A stretch of DNA of 64,000 nucleotides from Pirellula sp. SH-Sr6A (GTDB lineage: Bacteria; Planctomycetota; Planctomycetia; Pirellulales; Pirellulaceae). The stretch lies in contig NZ_CP011272.1 in the NCBI RefSeq assembly GCF_001610875.1, positions 5,561,988-5,625,987 on the forward strand, in the 5' to 3' direction. Made by a program: the position numbers and the translations under genes. Under the pieces are notes generated by a model. It was not told the DNA's origin. It saw only the letters and a list, made by a program, of their open reading frames with translations, and did no database searches. Positions 52,073 through 62,345 of this stretch are shown in pieces (positions within the stretch are counted from its first letter, which is position 1; every line of letters begins with the position of its first letter).

Positions 52073-53158
52073 ATGAAACGCGTCGTTCACAATACGGTTG
52101 CACGGGTTCGGTCGGTTGTTCTTTCGTTCGTAATGATGTGGCTGGTGACCGAAGCCCAACGGGCTTGGGGTCAAGTCGCTTTTGATGTGAACCCAGTGGT
52201 TGCGGCTCGGGAGGTGGGGCAACTCGGAATCATGGGGCAGATGCCCAATTCGAGGATGGTGGAAGTCCAGCTCGACGTTTCGGCATTGTTTACGCCGGGA
52301 GATTCCTCGCGTGTGACCGAGTTCACGGTGAAGATGGTGAGCCGTCACGAGGATGTTCAGGTTGCGGATTATTCGCCGCGGACAGAGTTGCAAAGCGAGA
52401 TTTTGGGGCCGATGCAGATCACGCAAGACTCCGATCGAGTTCGTGAAGCGGCAATTCGGGGGATGGGTGGCTATCCGGGGGCTGGAACGATTCAAGGTTA
52501 CGCGTACGGCCATGACAATGCGCATGAAACGGTTATCTATGCGAAGAAGCCAGCGATGGAATTGTCGACTGCTTCTGGGACATTGGATCGGCGACGAGGT
52601 GTTTACTTTAAGGTCAAGCAATCCTCGCAAAGCACTCTTGAGGGAGCGCGGCCGTTTCGGATTGTTTTTGAAGTCCCTTCGTCATGGCGTGCCGATTTGT
52701 TGGATGTCACGATCGAAGCTGTAGGGCTGGATACTCCGGCGTCGAAGCGTCCGAGAGTTTTGTCGGTTCAGCAGTTTGTGGTGGCCATGTATCAAGAATA
52801 CGATGAGCATGCTGCGGGGGCGGCAACCCAGTATGCGAGACAGCAGCAACGGCTGGCGTCGTATGCTCGCATGTATGCTAGCGCGATTGAGCAAAAAAGT
52901 TTCCCAACGCCGCTTCACAAGTTGGGTGCGAAGCTCGATATCTACGAGCCGAATATTCCCCAGAACTGGTATGAGACCCTGGTCTATCGATCGGGCACCA
53001 ATCACAACATGTTCAAGCTGTCGCATCTTCCGGTGGATTTGCGAGTTGCCATCTTGAACTACTTGGATCAGAAGAGTCTGCTGGAAGCCATGTCCGGATG
53101 CTGCCAAGAAATCCCGCAGATGGCGACCGCAGCAGGGTTTAATATGGTGAATCGTTAG
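52073..53158 (+). CDS. exported planctomycete protein, unknown function
   Basis: A 361-residue protein from ATG 52073, chosen because AAGGAGG lies just upstream. Signal peptide about 1-35 ending RAWGQ. Residues 40-230 look beta-rich (VEVQLDVSALFTPGDSSRVT, LDRRRGVYFKVKQSSQS), and the last 120 residues are helical with a long QYARQQQRLASYARMYASAI helix. No enzyme motif. A planctomycete-specific structural or surface protein is a guess. Confidence 0.65.
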   Translation: MKRVVHNTVARVRSVVLSFVMMWLVTEAQRAWGQVAFDVNPVVAAREVGQLGIMGQMPNSRMVEVQLDVSALFTPGDSSRVTEFTVKMVSRHEDVQVADYSPRTELQSEILGPMQITQDSDRVREAAIRGMGGYPGAGTIQGYAYGHDNAHETVIYAKKPAMELSTASGTLDRRRGVYFKVKQSSQSTLEGARPFRIVFEVPSSWRADLLDVTIEAVGLDTPASKRPRVLSVQQFVVAMYQEYDEHAAGAATQYARQQQRLASYARMYASAIEQKSFPTPLHKLGAKLDIYEPNIPQNWYETLVYRSGTNHNMFKLSHLPVDLRVAILNYLDQKSLLEAMSGCCQEIPQMATAAGFNMVNR

Positions 53159-53163
53159 AAGCG

Positions 53164-53757
53164 GGGGGAAGTGGCGCGCCAAGGCGCCAAGCCCGCAAAG
53201 GGAAGAGGGGGGGAATGAGATATGGGCATGGTCTCTGATCAATATTTGCCCTATGAATCGTTTTTGATATGCCAGCGGCTTGGGATTTTCAGACTGGGAT
53301 CCTTCCTTCTCCTGCTCCCACTCTTCGTTGCGGTCTTTGCGCCTTTGCGAGAAACCTCTTCGGTTCTGCTGGGGGAAGGGGCGCGCCACGGCGCCAAGCT
53401 CGCAGAGGGAAGACAGGGGGTGGGAATGAGAGATGGGGAGAGTGCCATCTAACATTTGCCCTTTGAATCTTGGATCCATCCTTCTCCTGTTCCCACTCTT
53501 CGTTGCGGTCTTTGCGCCTTTGCGAGAAACCTCTTCGGTTCTGCTGGGGGGAAGTGGCGCGCCACGGCGCCAAGCTCGCAGAGGGAAGATTGGGGGTGGG
53601 AATGAGAGATGGGGAGAGTGCCACCTAACATTGGACCTATAAATCTTTTTTTATGTCCCTGCGAATTGGGATTTCCAGTCTGTGATCCATCCTTCCCCTG
53701 CTCCCACTCTTCGTTGCGGTCTTTGCGCCTTTGCGAGAAACCTCTTCCGCTCTCTAG
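53164..53757. repeat. three tandem units of the GGCGCCAAG hairpin repeat
   Basis: Units start near 53170, 53378 and 53551. Each begins GGCGCGCCA(A/C)GGCGCCAAG, followed by a GGGAAGA-type purine tract, and ends with TCTTCGTTGCGGTCTTTGCG then CCTTTGCGAGAAACCTCTTC. The first arm of a unit pairs imperfectly with its own last arm. Unit lengths are about 200, 175 and 205 bp. A single diverged hairpin of the family is at 4014-4082. Confidence 0.85.
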
Positions 53758-53909
53758 GAGTACGAGAAAAAAGGGGACGCAAAGCTTGCAAGGGTCAGAT
53801 GATGTATCATGTCGGGGGATGATGGGGACGATTCGGCCGATTGAAGCAAGGGCGGTCTCCTGGAGGTTTCTTGCATACATCACACGCAAGCAGTAGATCG
53901 AAGAGCAGC

Positions 53910-55637
53910 ATGGCGGTCATTACGGTCGTTCGAGGAGTTCGCGCGGGGCATCAATTCACGCTCCAAGAGGGGGCCAAACGCATTGGTCGGGATAGCCAGT
54001 GCGAGATTCATCTCAGCGACTCCGAAACCTCGCGCAATCATGCGGTGATCGAGTTTCGGGAAGGGCAATATTGGATCCGGGATCTCGGGAGCAGCAACGG
54101 CACGTTTATAAACGACCAGCGGGTCAGTGAAAGCAAACTGACCAGTGGGGATCGGATTCAGATCGGCAAGCAGATGTTGTTGTTTGTTCGAAAGATTCGC
54201 CGATCCAAGATTTTGGACGGTGAGGTCGCAATCGTCCCGCCTTCGGTGGAAGACGCTTCTCAAATTGTCGGGCGGCTTTTCGCGGACGCTCCGCTCGCCG
54301 ATCAAACGGCGGATTGGAATGCGGAGGGATCATCCAATGAGATCCTGCCGGGGCCGCCATCGCCCGGTAACGACGCCACGTCCCGCAGTCTGTGGGAGAT
54401 TATGTACCGCACATCGCTCGCGGTGAGCAGGACGATGGATATCGACCAGCTTTTGCATCAGATCTTGGAATTGATTTTCCAGTGGGTGCAGTGCGATCGA
54501 GGGTGCATCATGCTGCTCGATAGCGATTCCGGAGAATTGCGTCCTAGTTGTCGCAAGAATCGGCGATCGGGAATTTCGTCGCGGATGGCGATCAGCAAGA
54601 CGATTTTGGAATACGTGACCAAGCATGGCGAAGGGGTGCTCACCAGCGACGCTTGCGAAGACGATCGTTGGAACCCAAGCGTCAGTATTTCAGCGGGAGG
54701 GATCCGCGAGGCGATATGCGTTCCCATGAAGGGGCGTTACGGAGTGGTCGGAATCATCTATATCGACACGACAACTTCGGCGGGCAAGTACGCGTCGCGG
54801 ACAGACCGCGTTTTCCATGAAGAGCATTTGAAACTGTTGGTGGCGATAGGCCATCAAGCGGCCTTGGCGATCGAGGACACGCATTTTTATCAGAACATGG
54901 TCCAGGCGGAGCGGTTGGCGGTGATGGGGCAAACCATCGCGACCCTCTCGCATCACATCAAGAATATTGTGCAGGGCCTCAAGGGCGGGAGTTACTTGGT
55001 CGACGAGGGGGTCAAACGCGAGGATTTATCGACCATCTTGAAGGGTTGGCGAATCTGTGGCCGGAATCACGAACGGATCGAGTCTCTCGTCATGGACATG
55101 CTCACGATGAGCAAGGATCGAGTACCCGTCCGGCAGCAGATCGATTTGCGAGAGTTACTTGATGATGTCGTCGAATTGGCACGTTCCGCTGCGGTCGATT
55201 CGGGGACCGAGGTGGCGTGGGAGCGTCCCGAGTCCGAGATACGGCTCATGTTGGACTCCGAAGCGATTCATCGGGGCATTCTCAATTTGGTGAGCAATGC
55301 CATCGATGCTTGCAAGGAGAAGGAGGGGGGCCGCGTGCAGCTGGCGCTCCAATCCGATGCAGAGAATGTCGCGGTGCTGGTGACCGACAATGGCATCGGA
55401 ATTCCAGAAAGCGATCTCGAGCGGATTTTTTCGATGTTTGAGTCGAATAAGGGGAGCCGAGGGACGGGGCTAGGGTTGCCGGTGAGTCTCAAGATTGCTC
55501 AAGAGCACGGGGGGACGATTCACGTTCGATCGCAAGTGGGGGAAGGGACGACATTTGAATTCGTCCTTCCCCGAAATGATGCGAATGCACCTTCCTCGGA
55601 ATGGCCCCACGAGTCGAGGAAGACGATCTCCGAGTGA
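53910..55637 (+). CDS. FHA-GAF histidine kinase
   Basis: A 575-residue soluble kinase from ATG 53910. FHA domain 1-95 with the phosphothreonine-binding residues in IGRDSQCEIHLSDSETSRNH then DLGSSNGTFIN. GAF domain about 165-325. H box TLSHHIKNIVQGL with H348/H349; ATPase N box LNLVSNAIDAC, DNGIGIPE, then GSRGTGLGLPVSLKIAQEHGG. An FHA input means it probably reads threonine phosphorylation, linking Ser/Thr kinases to a two-component pathway. No regulator gene is adjacent. Confidence 0.92.
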   Translation: MAVITVVRGVRAGHQFTLQEGAKRIGRDSQCEIHLSDSETSRNHAVIEFREGQYWIRDLGSSNGTFINDQRVSESKLTSGDRIQIGKQMLLFVRKIRRSKILDGEVAIVPPSVEDASQIVGRLFADAPLADQTADWNAEGSSNEILPGPPSPGNDATSRSLWEIMYRTSLAVSRTMDIDQLLHQILELIFQWVQCDRGCIMLLDSDSGELRPSCRKNRRSGISSRMAISKTILEYVTKHGEGVLTSDACEDDRWNPSVSISAGGIREAICVPMKGRYGVVGIIYIDTTTSAGKYASRTDRVFHEEHLKLLVAIGHQAALAIEDTHFYQNMVQAERLAVMGQTIATLSHHIKNIVQGLKGGSYLVDEGVKREDLSTILKGWRICGRNHERIESLVMDMLTMSKDRVPVRQQIDLRELLDDVVELARSAAVDSGTEVAWERPESEIRLMLDSEAIHRGILNLVSNAIDACKEKEGGRVQLALQSDAENVAVLVTDNGIGIPESDLERIFSMFESNKGSRGTGLGLPVSLKIAQEHGGTIHVRSQVGEGTTFEFVLPRNDANAPSSEWPHESRKTISE

Positions 55638-55672
55638 CGGGGGGCGGAACGTGATCGGAAGATCGTTGGTGG

Positions 55673-56869
55673 CTATCGGGTTGCGCGAAGGCAGTCCGCG
55701 ATAGCGTTGCAGAGTGTATCCATGGTTTGGGGGGCCATGCCGGCGACGTTGATACGACCGGTGCCGACAATATAGATTGCCTGCTCGCTTTTGAGCCAAT
55801 CCGCTTGCATGTTGTTCAGGCCACTGTAGGAGAACATTCCTTTTTGGCTCGCGAGGAAGGAGAAATCGCGGTCGATGCCTGTCTTTTTCATTCCTTCGAT
55901 GAACATGGTTCTCATTTGCGAGATGCGATTACGCATTCCATTGACTTCCGCGACCCACTCGGTGCGGAGGGCTGGATCGGAGAGGATGGTGGCCACGGTG
56001 GAGGCACCGTGGCGAGGCGGATTGCTGTAGTTGCAGCGGATCGCCTGTCGAATTTGGCTCAAGGCAGCTTCCGTTTTGGATGCCTCGGACCCAACGAGCA
56101 TGACGGCCCCGACGCGTTCGGAGTAGAGGCCGAAGTTCTTGGAGAAGGAGCTGCAAACAATGGCCTCCGGGTTCTTTTTGAGCAGGGTGTGCAGGGGCTT
56201 TGCATCCTCCTCCAGTCCATCTCCGAAGCCTTGGTAAGCGAAGTCGACGAAGGGGATCATCCCTTTGCGAGCGAGTAATTCCGCGATTTGTTCCCACTGT
56301 GCGAGGGTGGGGTCGATGCCGGTTGGGTTGTGGCAACAGGCGTGGAGGCAGACCAGATCGCCGCGTCGTCCGTTCGATTCCAGGTCTTGGACCATGGCGG
56401 CGAAGTCGAGCGAGGTTTTGTCGGAGGAAAGGTAGGAGTAGACGACTGGTTCGAGGCCCGCAGCTTGGAAGATGGAGCCGTGGTTCGCCCAAGTGGGGTT
56501 GCTTAGCCAAATACGAGTTCCGGGAAAATGTTTGGCCACGGTATCGGCACCGACGCGGAGGGCACCTGTTCCACCTGGGGTTTGGGCTGCGGCCACCCGA
56601 GCGTGGTCCAGTTCGGAACCGAAGACCAAGTCGACGACCCCGCGAAGGTATTCGGTGTGGCCTTCGATCGGCATGTAACCTTTCGTGTTTTCCGTGTTGA
56701 GAAGCTTCACCTCCGCCTTTTTGACGGTTGCCAAGATCGGCGTCGCGCCATCTTCGGTTTTGTAGACGCCGACGGTGAGATTGATTTTCCCAGGGCGCGG
56801 ATCCTTTGCGAAGGCATCGGCGAGTCCGAGGATGGAATCAGGAGGAGCGATCGGCAGGTGTTCGAACAT
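55673..56869 (-). CDS. aspartate/aromatic-amino-acid aminotransferase (class I)
   Basis: A 398-residue PLP enzyme of the AspC/TyrB subgroup: PGKINLTVGVYKTEDG at the N-terminus, HACCHNPTGIDPT, the PLP Asp in PFVDFAYQGFGDG, the Schiff-base Lys in CSSFSKNFGLYSERVGA and the carboxylate Arg in TGRINVAG. It transfers amino groups between aspartate, tyrosine or phenylalanine and 2-oxoglutarate; substrate preference cannot be read from sequence alone. Confidence 0.93.
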   Translation of the reverse strand: MFEHLPIAPPDSILGLADAFAKDPRPGKINLTVGVYKTEDGATPILATVKKAEVKLLNTENTKGYMPIEGHTEYLRGVVDLVFGSELDHARVAAAQTPGGTGALRVGADTVAKHFPGTRIWLSNPTWANHGSIFQAAGLEPVVYSYLSSDKTSLDFAAMVQDLESNGRRGDLVCLHACCHNPTGIDPTLAQWEQIAELLARKGMIPFVDFAYQGFGDGLEEDAKPLHTLLKKNPEAIVCSSFSKNFGLYSERVGAVMLVGSEASKTEAALSQIRQAIRCNYSNPPRHGASTVATILSDPALRTEWVAEVNGMRNRISQMRTMFIEGMKKTGIDRDFSFLASQKGMFSYSGLNNMQADWLKSEQAIYIVGTGRINVAGMAPQTMDTLCNAIADCLRATR

Positions 56870-57186
56870 GCTTCATCAGGTTCTGTAGAGGGAAGATCGA
56901 AGGCTTCTATTTGCGAGCAAAAAGGGTACTATGAAATCGGTTTCGTGAGGAGTGCGTAATCTTTACGAATTGTAGAAACTGATGTTGACTCGGTCATTCG
57001 AATCGCACCATACTCTTCCCCCGAGTTACGGATGACTCAACTGCTCTTGCGTCGCCGACCCAAAATTGCTCCGACGTCCGGAACGTCGAGGCTGGGCGAT
57101 GGCAACGGGCACAGGCCCCGCACCTGGAAGAGACACGCGAATCGAGCTTGCTGCATGGCATCGAGTTGGTTTGCTAGGAGATACCA
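56870..57186. other. divergent intergenic region
   Basis: 317 bp between the leftward aminotransferase and rightward dnaG genes, so both promoters should lie here. No gene, RNA or clear operator is seen. Confidence 0.5.
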
Positions 57187-59157
57187 GTGTCCTTCGCGAT
57201 AGACAACGAAGTCAAAGACAGAGTTCGCCTATCGGTCAACATTGTTGACTTGATTAGCAGCTACACGGAGCTCCGTCGGCAGGGCCGCGGGTTTGTGGCG
57301 GCTTGTCCTTTCCACGACGATCGCCGCCCGAGTCTTCAGATCAATCCTGAGCGTCAGACTTGGAAGTGTTGGGTTTGCGACATCGGGGGGGACGTCTTCA
57401 GTTGGGTGATGAAGCGGGAGAATGTCGGTTTTCCCGAAGCCCTACGTATGCTAGCCGACCGCGTTGGTATCGTGCTGGAAGAGGACAAAGGGAAAGGAAA
57501 CCGAGACGACAAGAAGCGTTTGTATGACGCGATGGCTTGGGCGGTCCAAGAATTCCAGCAGTGCTTGTTGCACGCCCCCGAAGGGGCAGCGGCCCGCCAG
57601 TATCTACAAGACCGGGGATTGTCTGACGAGAGTATTCGCAAGTTTCAACTGGGATTTGCACCGGAGAGCTGGTCCTGGTTGATCGATCGGGCGAGCAGCA
57701 AAGGGATTGGAGCCGATTTGCTCGAGTATGTGGGATTGGCGGCACGAGGGGAGCGAGGTTCCCGTTACGATCGATTCCGCAATCGAGCGATATTTCCGAT
57801 TCGCGATGTTCAGTCCCGTCCGATCGCCGTAGGGGGGCGCGTGCTCCCTGGGGCAAGTGCAGATGTCGCCAAGTATGTGAACTGCAGCGAGACGCGGCTC
57901 TATCACAAGAGCCATCAATTGTACGGCCTCGATTTGGCTCGCGACTCCATCGTGAAAGCGAAGCAAGCGATTGTGATGGAAGGCTACACCGACGTCATCA
58001 TGTCGGTGCAGCACGGCATCGGCAATGCAGTCGCCTGCTGTGGTACGGCGCTCGGCGAGCATCAGATCAAGCTGCTGCGACGCTATTGCGATTCGGTGGT
58101 ATTGCTGTTGGACGGAGACGAAGCCGGGCAGCGCAGAACGCGCGAGATCCTTGAACTCTTTGTCACCGAGCAAATGGATTTGCGGATCTTAACTTTGCCA
58201 GATGGAATGGACCCCTGCGACTTCCTGCTGAAGCGATCGGGCGGCGAGTTGCAGGAACTGGTCAAAGGTGCCGTCGACGCGCTCGAACACAAATTGCGGG
58301 TCGTTTGCCAGGGATTCGATCCATTGCTCGACACGCACCGGGCCAATACCGCCTTGGAAGATGTCTTGGAAACCATGTCGCGGGTTAGCAAGGATTCCTT
58401 GCTTTCAAATGAAGCACTGCGTCTTCGGCACGATCAGCTAATTGCACGATTGGGACGCCAGTTTGGTATCGAGCCGTCTGAGATTCGCATGCGGATGGAG
58501 TCCATCCGGCGAAGTGCAGCCGAGCGAGCCAAGCAGCGGCAGGAGTTTCGCCAAAACTTTGCCAAGACCTCTACACCGAACGAACGGATCATCGGAGAGC
58601 GAGGCGCGAGTGTTTCCGAACAACTCGCTGCGCCAAACAGTGGAAAGGCGATCGATAGCAGCGGCTCGCGTTTCGAAAACGAGGCCGCCGTATGCCGTTA
58701 TTCGGAGATGAATGCTATCGAATGCGAGTTGTTCGAGGTGATGGTTTTGTACGCCGATTTGGTACCCATGGCCATCGAACGATTCCCCGTCGCGAACTTG
58801 AGCTGTCATACAGCAAAAACGATATTTCAAACCTATTTAGACTTGGAACTCGCCGGACACACGTTAGACTTTGAAAGTGTTCTCTCGGCAGTCGAAGACG
58901 CAGGAGTCAAAAGCGTCTTGGTCAGCGTCGAATCGAAGGCAGCTGAAAAGTTGTCTTATTCGAAGTTGAGTCCCGAGGAACGGCTCCACTCGCTTTGCGA
59001 ACGATTGAGCGGTCAAGAGGATCGAGCTCATCGCCGTCAGCAGATAAGCATGTTGGAGAACAAACACATCGACGACAATACCGCAATCGATCTTCTTGCA
59101 CAAATCGTGCAACAAGCTCGATTGAAGCATGGGTTGGTCGAGACAGATACCCCGTAA
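57187..59157 (+). CDS. dnaG: DNA primase
   Basis: A 656-residue primase with GTG start. The zinc ribbon has C40, H43, C61 and C64 (CPFH and CWVC). Core and Toprim domains follow: QAIVMEGYTDVIMSVQHG, then CGTALGEHQIKLL and VVLLLDGDEAG with the metal-binding acidic residues. The C-terminal helicase-binding domain covers about 480-656. It makes RNA primers at the replication fork. rpoD follows 86 bp downstream, the classic macromolecular-synthesis arrangement; rpsU is not present upstream. Confidence 0.96.
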   Translation: MSFAIDNEVKDRVRLSVNIVDLISSYTELRRQGRGFVAACPFHDDRRPSLQINPERQTWKCWVCDIGGDVFSWVMKRENVGFPEALRMLADRVGIVLEEDKGKGNRDDKKRLYDAMAWAVQEFQQCLLHAPEGAAARQYLQDRGLSDESIRKFQLGFAPESWSWLIDRASSKGIGADLLEYVGLAARGERGSRYDRFRNRAIFPIRDVQSRPIAVGGRVLPGASADVAKYVNCSETRLYHKSHQLYGLDLARDSIVKAKQAIVMEGYTDVIMSVQHGIGNAVACCGTALGEHQIKLLRRYCDSVVLLLDGDEAGQRRTREILELFVTEQMDLRILTLPDGMDPCDFLLKRSGGELQELVKGAVDALEHKLRVVCQGFDPLLDTHRANTALEDVLETMSRVSKDSLLSNEALRLRHDQLIARLGRQFGIEPSEIRMRMESIRRSAAERAKQRQEFRQNFAKTSTPNERIIGERGASVSEQLAAPNSGKAIDSSGSRFENEAAVCRYSEMNAIECELFEVMVLYADLVPMAIERFPVANLSCHTAKTIFQTYLDLELAGHTLDFESVLSAVEDAGVKSVLVSVESKAAEKLSYSKLSPEERLHSLCERLSGQEDRAHRRQQISMLENKHIDDNTAIDLLAQIVQQARLKHGLVETDTP

Positions 59158-59243
59158 GAACCCAGCGTTGTTGACCCAAACGAAAGAGCAGCGGATGCTT
59201 CTTTCGTCGACAACGAAGACCACTGTCAAAAGGAGTTGATGCC

Positions 59244-60875
59244 GTGGAAGTGCAAGCGTTTGATTTGCAGCAATTGTTGGATCTCGGTCGTACGCAAGGT
59301 TTCTTGACCTACGATCAAGTCAACAATTATCTCCCTGACGAAGCCAATAGTGCCGACAAATTGGATCAACTTCTCTTTGCTCTGGAGCGAGCAGGGGTAG
59401 AGATCGTCGACGACGTCGAATCTGCCGTCGCCAAGAGTGCCGCCGACAAGGTTACAGACGGCCCGGGTGCACCGACTGGTCACGAACCATCCCCGCGGTT
59501 GACCAACGATCCTATTCGACTTTATCTGAGCCAGATGTGCGAGATTCCTTTGCTCACCCGCGAGCAAGAGATTTCGTTAGCTAAGAAGATCGAAATCACA
59601 CGTCGCAAGTTCCGACGCGCTGTTCTGGGAAATGACTTTGCACTTCGTCACACCGTCGAGATCCTCCGCAAGGTTGCCGACGGAGCCCTACCATTCGATC
59701 GAACCATCAAGGTTTCATTGACCGAACGGCTTACCAAGGAGCAGATCAGTGCGAGAATGCCCCACAATCTGAGAACTCTCGATGCGCTGATCGATGAGAA
59801 TCGTCACGATTTCCAAACCATTGTACGCCGCAGCACCAGCGAAGAGGAAAAAGGGACAGCACGGCGGCAATACCAGAGACGCAGGCTCAAGTCTTTGGTG
59901 TTGGTAGAAGAGCTGTCGCTGCGATCACGCCGTGTGATTCCATTGATGCGTCAGTTGGAACAGTACTCGCAACGGATGGACTTTCTGCAGAACCGAATTC
60001 AGTTCCTTCGCAGTACCGGATCCAATCCGATGGAGCTCAGCCGGTTTGTTTCCGAGCTCCGGCACTTGATCATGACCACGCAGGAGAGCCCTCGTTCTTT
60101 ACGAACGCGTTGTGAAGAGTTTCGCAGAAACTTCAAAGAGTATGAGAACGTCAAGCGGCAGCTCTCCAGCGGTAACCTCCGTCTGGTCGTATCGATCGCG
60201 AAGAAGTATCGCAATCGCGGGCTGAGCTTCTTGGATTTGATTCAAGAAGGCAACACAGGCTTGATGCGAGCCGTGGACAAGTACGAATACCGTCGCGGTT
60301 TCAAATTCTCTACCTATGCAACTTGGTGGATTCGCCAAGCCATCACGCGAGCGATTTCCGATCAAGCGCGAACGATTCGAATTCCCGTTCATATGATCGA
60401 TGTGTTGAGCAAGCTCAGGAATATTCAAAAGCAACTCACGCAAGAGCTCCGACGCGAACCGACTATGTTGGAGATTTCCGAAGTCGCTCAATTGGCAGTA
60501 GAGGAAGTGCAACGCGTACTGGATATTGGACGCAGCCCTATCAGTTTGGACCGTCCGGTCGGTGAAGGGGAAGACAATGCGTTTGGCGAGTTTCTCGAAG
60601 ATCCCGCCAGCGACAATCCGGTTCGCAATGCAAGCAACGGGGTTCTTCGCGATCGAATCGATTCGTTGCTGAAGACCCTCACGTATCGCGAACGCGAGAT
60701 TATTCGACTTCGGTACGGCCTTACCGACGGATACTCCTACACCCTGGAAGAAGTCGGTCGCATTTTCAAAGTGACCCGGGAACGTGTTCGTCAGATCGAG
60801 GCCAAGGCGGTGGCTAAACTGCAAAACCCTGTGCGCGCCAAGATGCTGGAAGGTTTCTTGAAGCAAGTCGCTTGA
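59244..60875 (+). CDS. rpoD: RNA polymerase primary sigma factor
   Basis: A 543-residue sigma-70, GTG start with AAGGAG 7 bp upstream. Region 1.1 about 1-60, region 1.2 [20 protein letters not shown], a non-conserved insert around 150-290, region 2 [20 protein letters not shown] then [20 protein letters not shown] and [17 protein letters not shown], region 3, region 4 [12 protein letters not shown] and [17 protein letters not shown]. It directs RNA polymerase to housekeeping promoters. A strong terminator follows. Confidence 0.96.
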   Translation: MEVQAFDLQQLLDLGRTQGFLTYDQVNNYLPDEANSADKLDQLLFALERAGVEIVDDVESAVAKSAADKVTDGPGAPTGHEPSPRLTNDPIRLYLSQMCEIPLLTREQEISLAKKIEITRRKFRRAVLGNDFALRHTVEILRKVADGALPFDRTIKVSLTERLTKEQISARMPHNLRTLDALIDENRHDFQTIVRRSTSEEEKGTARRQYQRRRLKSLVLVEELSLRSRRVIPLMRQLEQYSQRMDFLQNRIQFLRSTGSNPMELSRFVSELRHLIMTTQESPRSLRTRCEEFRRNFKEYENVKRQLSSGNLRLVVSIAKKYRNRGLSFLDLIQEGNTGLMRAVDKYEYRRGFKFSTYATWWIRQAITRAISDQARTIRIPVHMIDVLSKLRNIQKQLTQELRREPTMLEISEVAQLAVEEVQRVLDIGRSPISLDRPVGEGEDNAFGEFLEDPASDNPVRNASNGVLRDRIDSLLKTLTYREREIIRLRYGLTDGYSYTLEEVGRIFKVTRERVRQIEAKAVAKLQNPVRAKMLEGFLKQVA

Positions 60876-60920
60876 TCGATGCTCCGACCGGATGTCGAAA
60901 GAGAATAAAACCAATCGATG

Positions 60921-60966
60921 CACCGCACCCCATCGCTAACTCCGACCGGGTGTGGTGTTTTCGTTT
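60921..60966 (+). terminator. rpoD intrinsic terminator
   Basis: CACCGCACCC pairs with GGGTGTGGTG (10 bp with one G-T pair), followed by TTTTCGTTT. It lies 46 bp beyond the rpoD stop and overlaps the 3' end of the convergent gene. Confidence 0.8.
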
Positions 60967-62312
60967 AAGCGCGTGGGGAGAAACGGGAGCGACGCGAGTA
61001 TCGCTAGGCTGGGAACGCAGACCGATCGCATGCGCATGTTGCTCCAATAGACGGAGTGGACCAACGTGACGCTAAGGAGAATTGACGCCATCAACCAAGT
61101 GCCGTGCCGAGTGGACGGAGCACGCTTCCAATTACCAAGCAATCGGTAGCATCCTATCAAGGCCAACAAGTACAAAATGCCGTACCAGATGCCGATCCCC
61201 AATTGGACCATCGTGTTGGACTGATTGGGCCAAAGCGCCCACAGCCAGCCTATTCTTATCACGCATGCCCTCGCGAATTCCGCGGGACGGTTGCGAATGG
61301 TATGCCAAACGATGGACTGAGCAAGTTCGTCCTCGGATTGTTCGCCGCGTACGTTTGCTTTTTGAATGGCCCACTTTTCGAAGAAGGGGGCTTCATCCCA
61401 GGAGCGAGACCAACTGGTTTGAAAGTGATCGTACAGCGATGGATTGTTCGCCAGCAACAGGGTGTAACCACCATGGGTAGTGGTTACTCGAAAAACTCCG
61501 CTTTGGTCCATGTTTCGTAGGCCCCAAGGGAGCAACACGAGGATCCAACCTGTCAAACATCCAAGAATCATCGACATTCCGCCACGAAGGTTGTCGAAAC
61601 GTTCGATGCGCGACGGGTTTTCCGATCTTTCGGCATTCGAAAGAGAGATCAGGGCAACTCCTGCGAGCCAGAGCAGTAACCAAGCGATGGCCGTTGGCCG
61701 GCAGAGAGATTGAAGACCGAAGAGAATCCCCAGGCTCAAGTCGAATACGAATGGCCACGTTACCGAGGTCGAGATGGGAAGGGACGAGCGTACGAGGATC
61801 CCGAGCATCGTCAAAACGGTTAGGAAAGTCGCCAATGTTTCGGTCATGATCAATTGCGATTGTCTCACGAGGATTGGATCGAGAGTAACCCACAATCCTG
61901 CGGAGAGGCTCAGGATGATTCGCCATCGACTCAGCCTAGAATCGCTCCCCCATCGTCCCGTCCAGATGTAAAAACAAATCGCTGTTCCTAGCGAGGTGAG
62001 AGCACCGAGGGCAGCGTGAAGAAGAGCGACGGAGTTGAATGGGAGCTCTGCATCGGGGGAGGACCCTCGACGAACGAGTAAAGCGAGCGTCGCGGGATAC
62101 AAGGGAGGGCGAAAAGCAGTAGGGCGTACTCCCGATGAATGTGTCAGACCAAAGGTACCCGTCGTCCTCCAGGTGATCGCAAGGGCGCGATATGCGTCAG
62201 GATCGTCTGTCAGCGCATCGGAAGAGAGGAAGATGGCAGAGCATCGCAACGCGAACGCAGCGATGAACAAAAGGGTGCACCAAAGTCTGAATGAGTTTGG
62301 GTAAACAGGCAA
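60936..62312 (-). CDS. GT39/ArnT-like membrane glycosyltransferase
   Basis: A 458-residue membrane protein with about ten spans. The first luminal loop TDDPDAYRALAITW carries the acidic pair expected of GT-C (PMT/ArnT-like) enzymes, and RPPLYPATLALL is the next conserved segment. It would transfer a sugar from a lipid carrier on the outer face of the membrane. The start is TTG and the C-terminus overlaps the rpoD terminator on the other strand. Acceptor unknown. Confidence 0.75.
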   Translation of the reverse strand: MPVYPNSFRLWCTLLFIAAFALRCSAIFLSSDALTDDPDAYRALAITWRTTGTFGLTHSSGVRPTAFRPPLYPATLALLVRRGSSPDAELPFNSVALLHAALGALTSLGTAICFYIWTGRWGSDSRLSRWRIILSLSAGLWVTLDPILVRQSQLIMTETLATFLTVLTMLGILVRSSLPISTSVTWPFVFDLSLGILFGLQSLCRPTAIAWLLLWLAGVALISLSNAERSENPSRIERFDNLRGGMSMILGCLTGWILVLLPWGLRNMDQSGVFRVTTTHGGYTLLLANNPSLYDHFQTSWSRSWDEAPFFEKWAIQKANVRGEQSEDELAQSIVWHTIRNRPAEFARACVIRIGWLWALWPNQSNTMVQLGIGIWYGILYLLALIGCYRLLGNWKRAPSTRHGTWLMASILLSVTLVHSVYWSNMRMRSVCVPSLAILASLPFLPTRLNENTTPGRS

Positions 62313-62345
62313 GGCGAGATCCGGAAATGGGTGGCATGGAAAGGG

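Noticed and set aside
51725-52630. 301-codon minus-strand frame opposite the exported protein at 52073
   Set aside because: No family, no start signal; the plus-strand gene has a signal peptide and an AAGGAGG site.
53164-53757. Tandem repeats read as a replication origin or iteron plasmid origin
   Set aside because: The units are long hairpins with no DnaA boxes or Rep gene nearby, and a related hairpin occurs at 4014.
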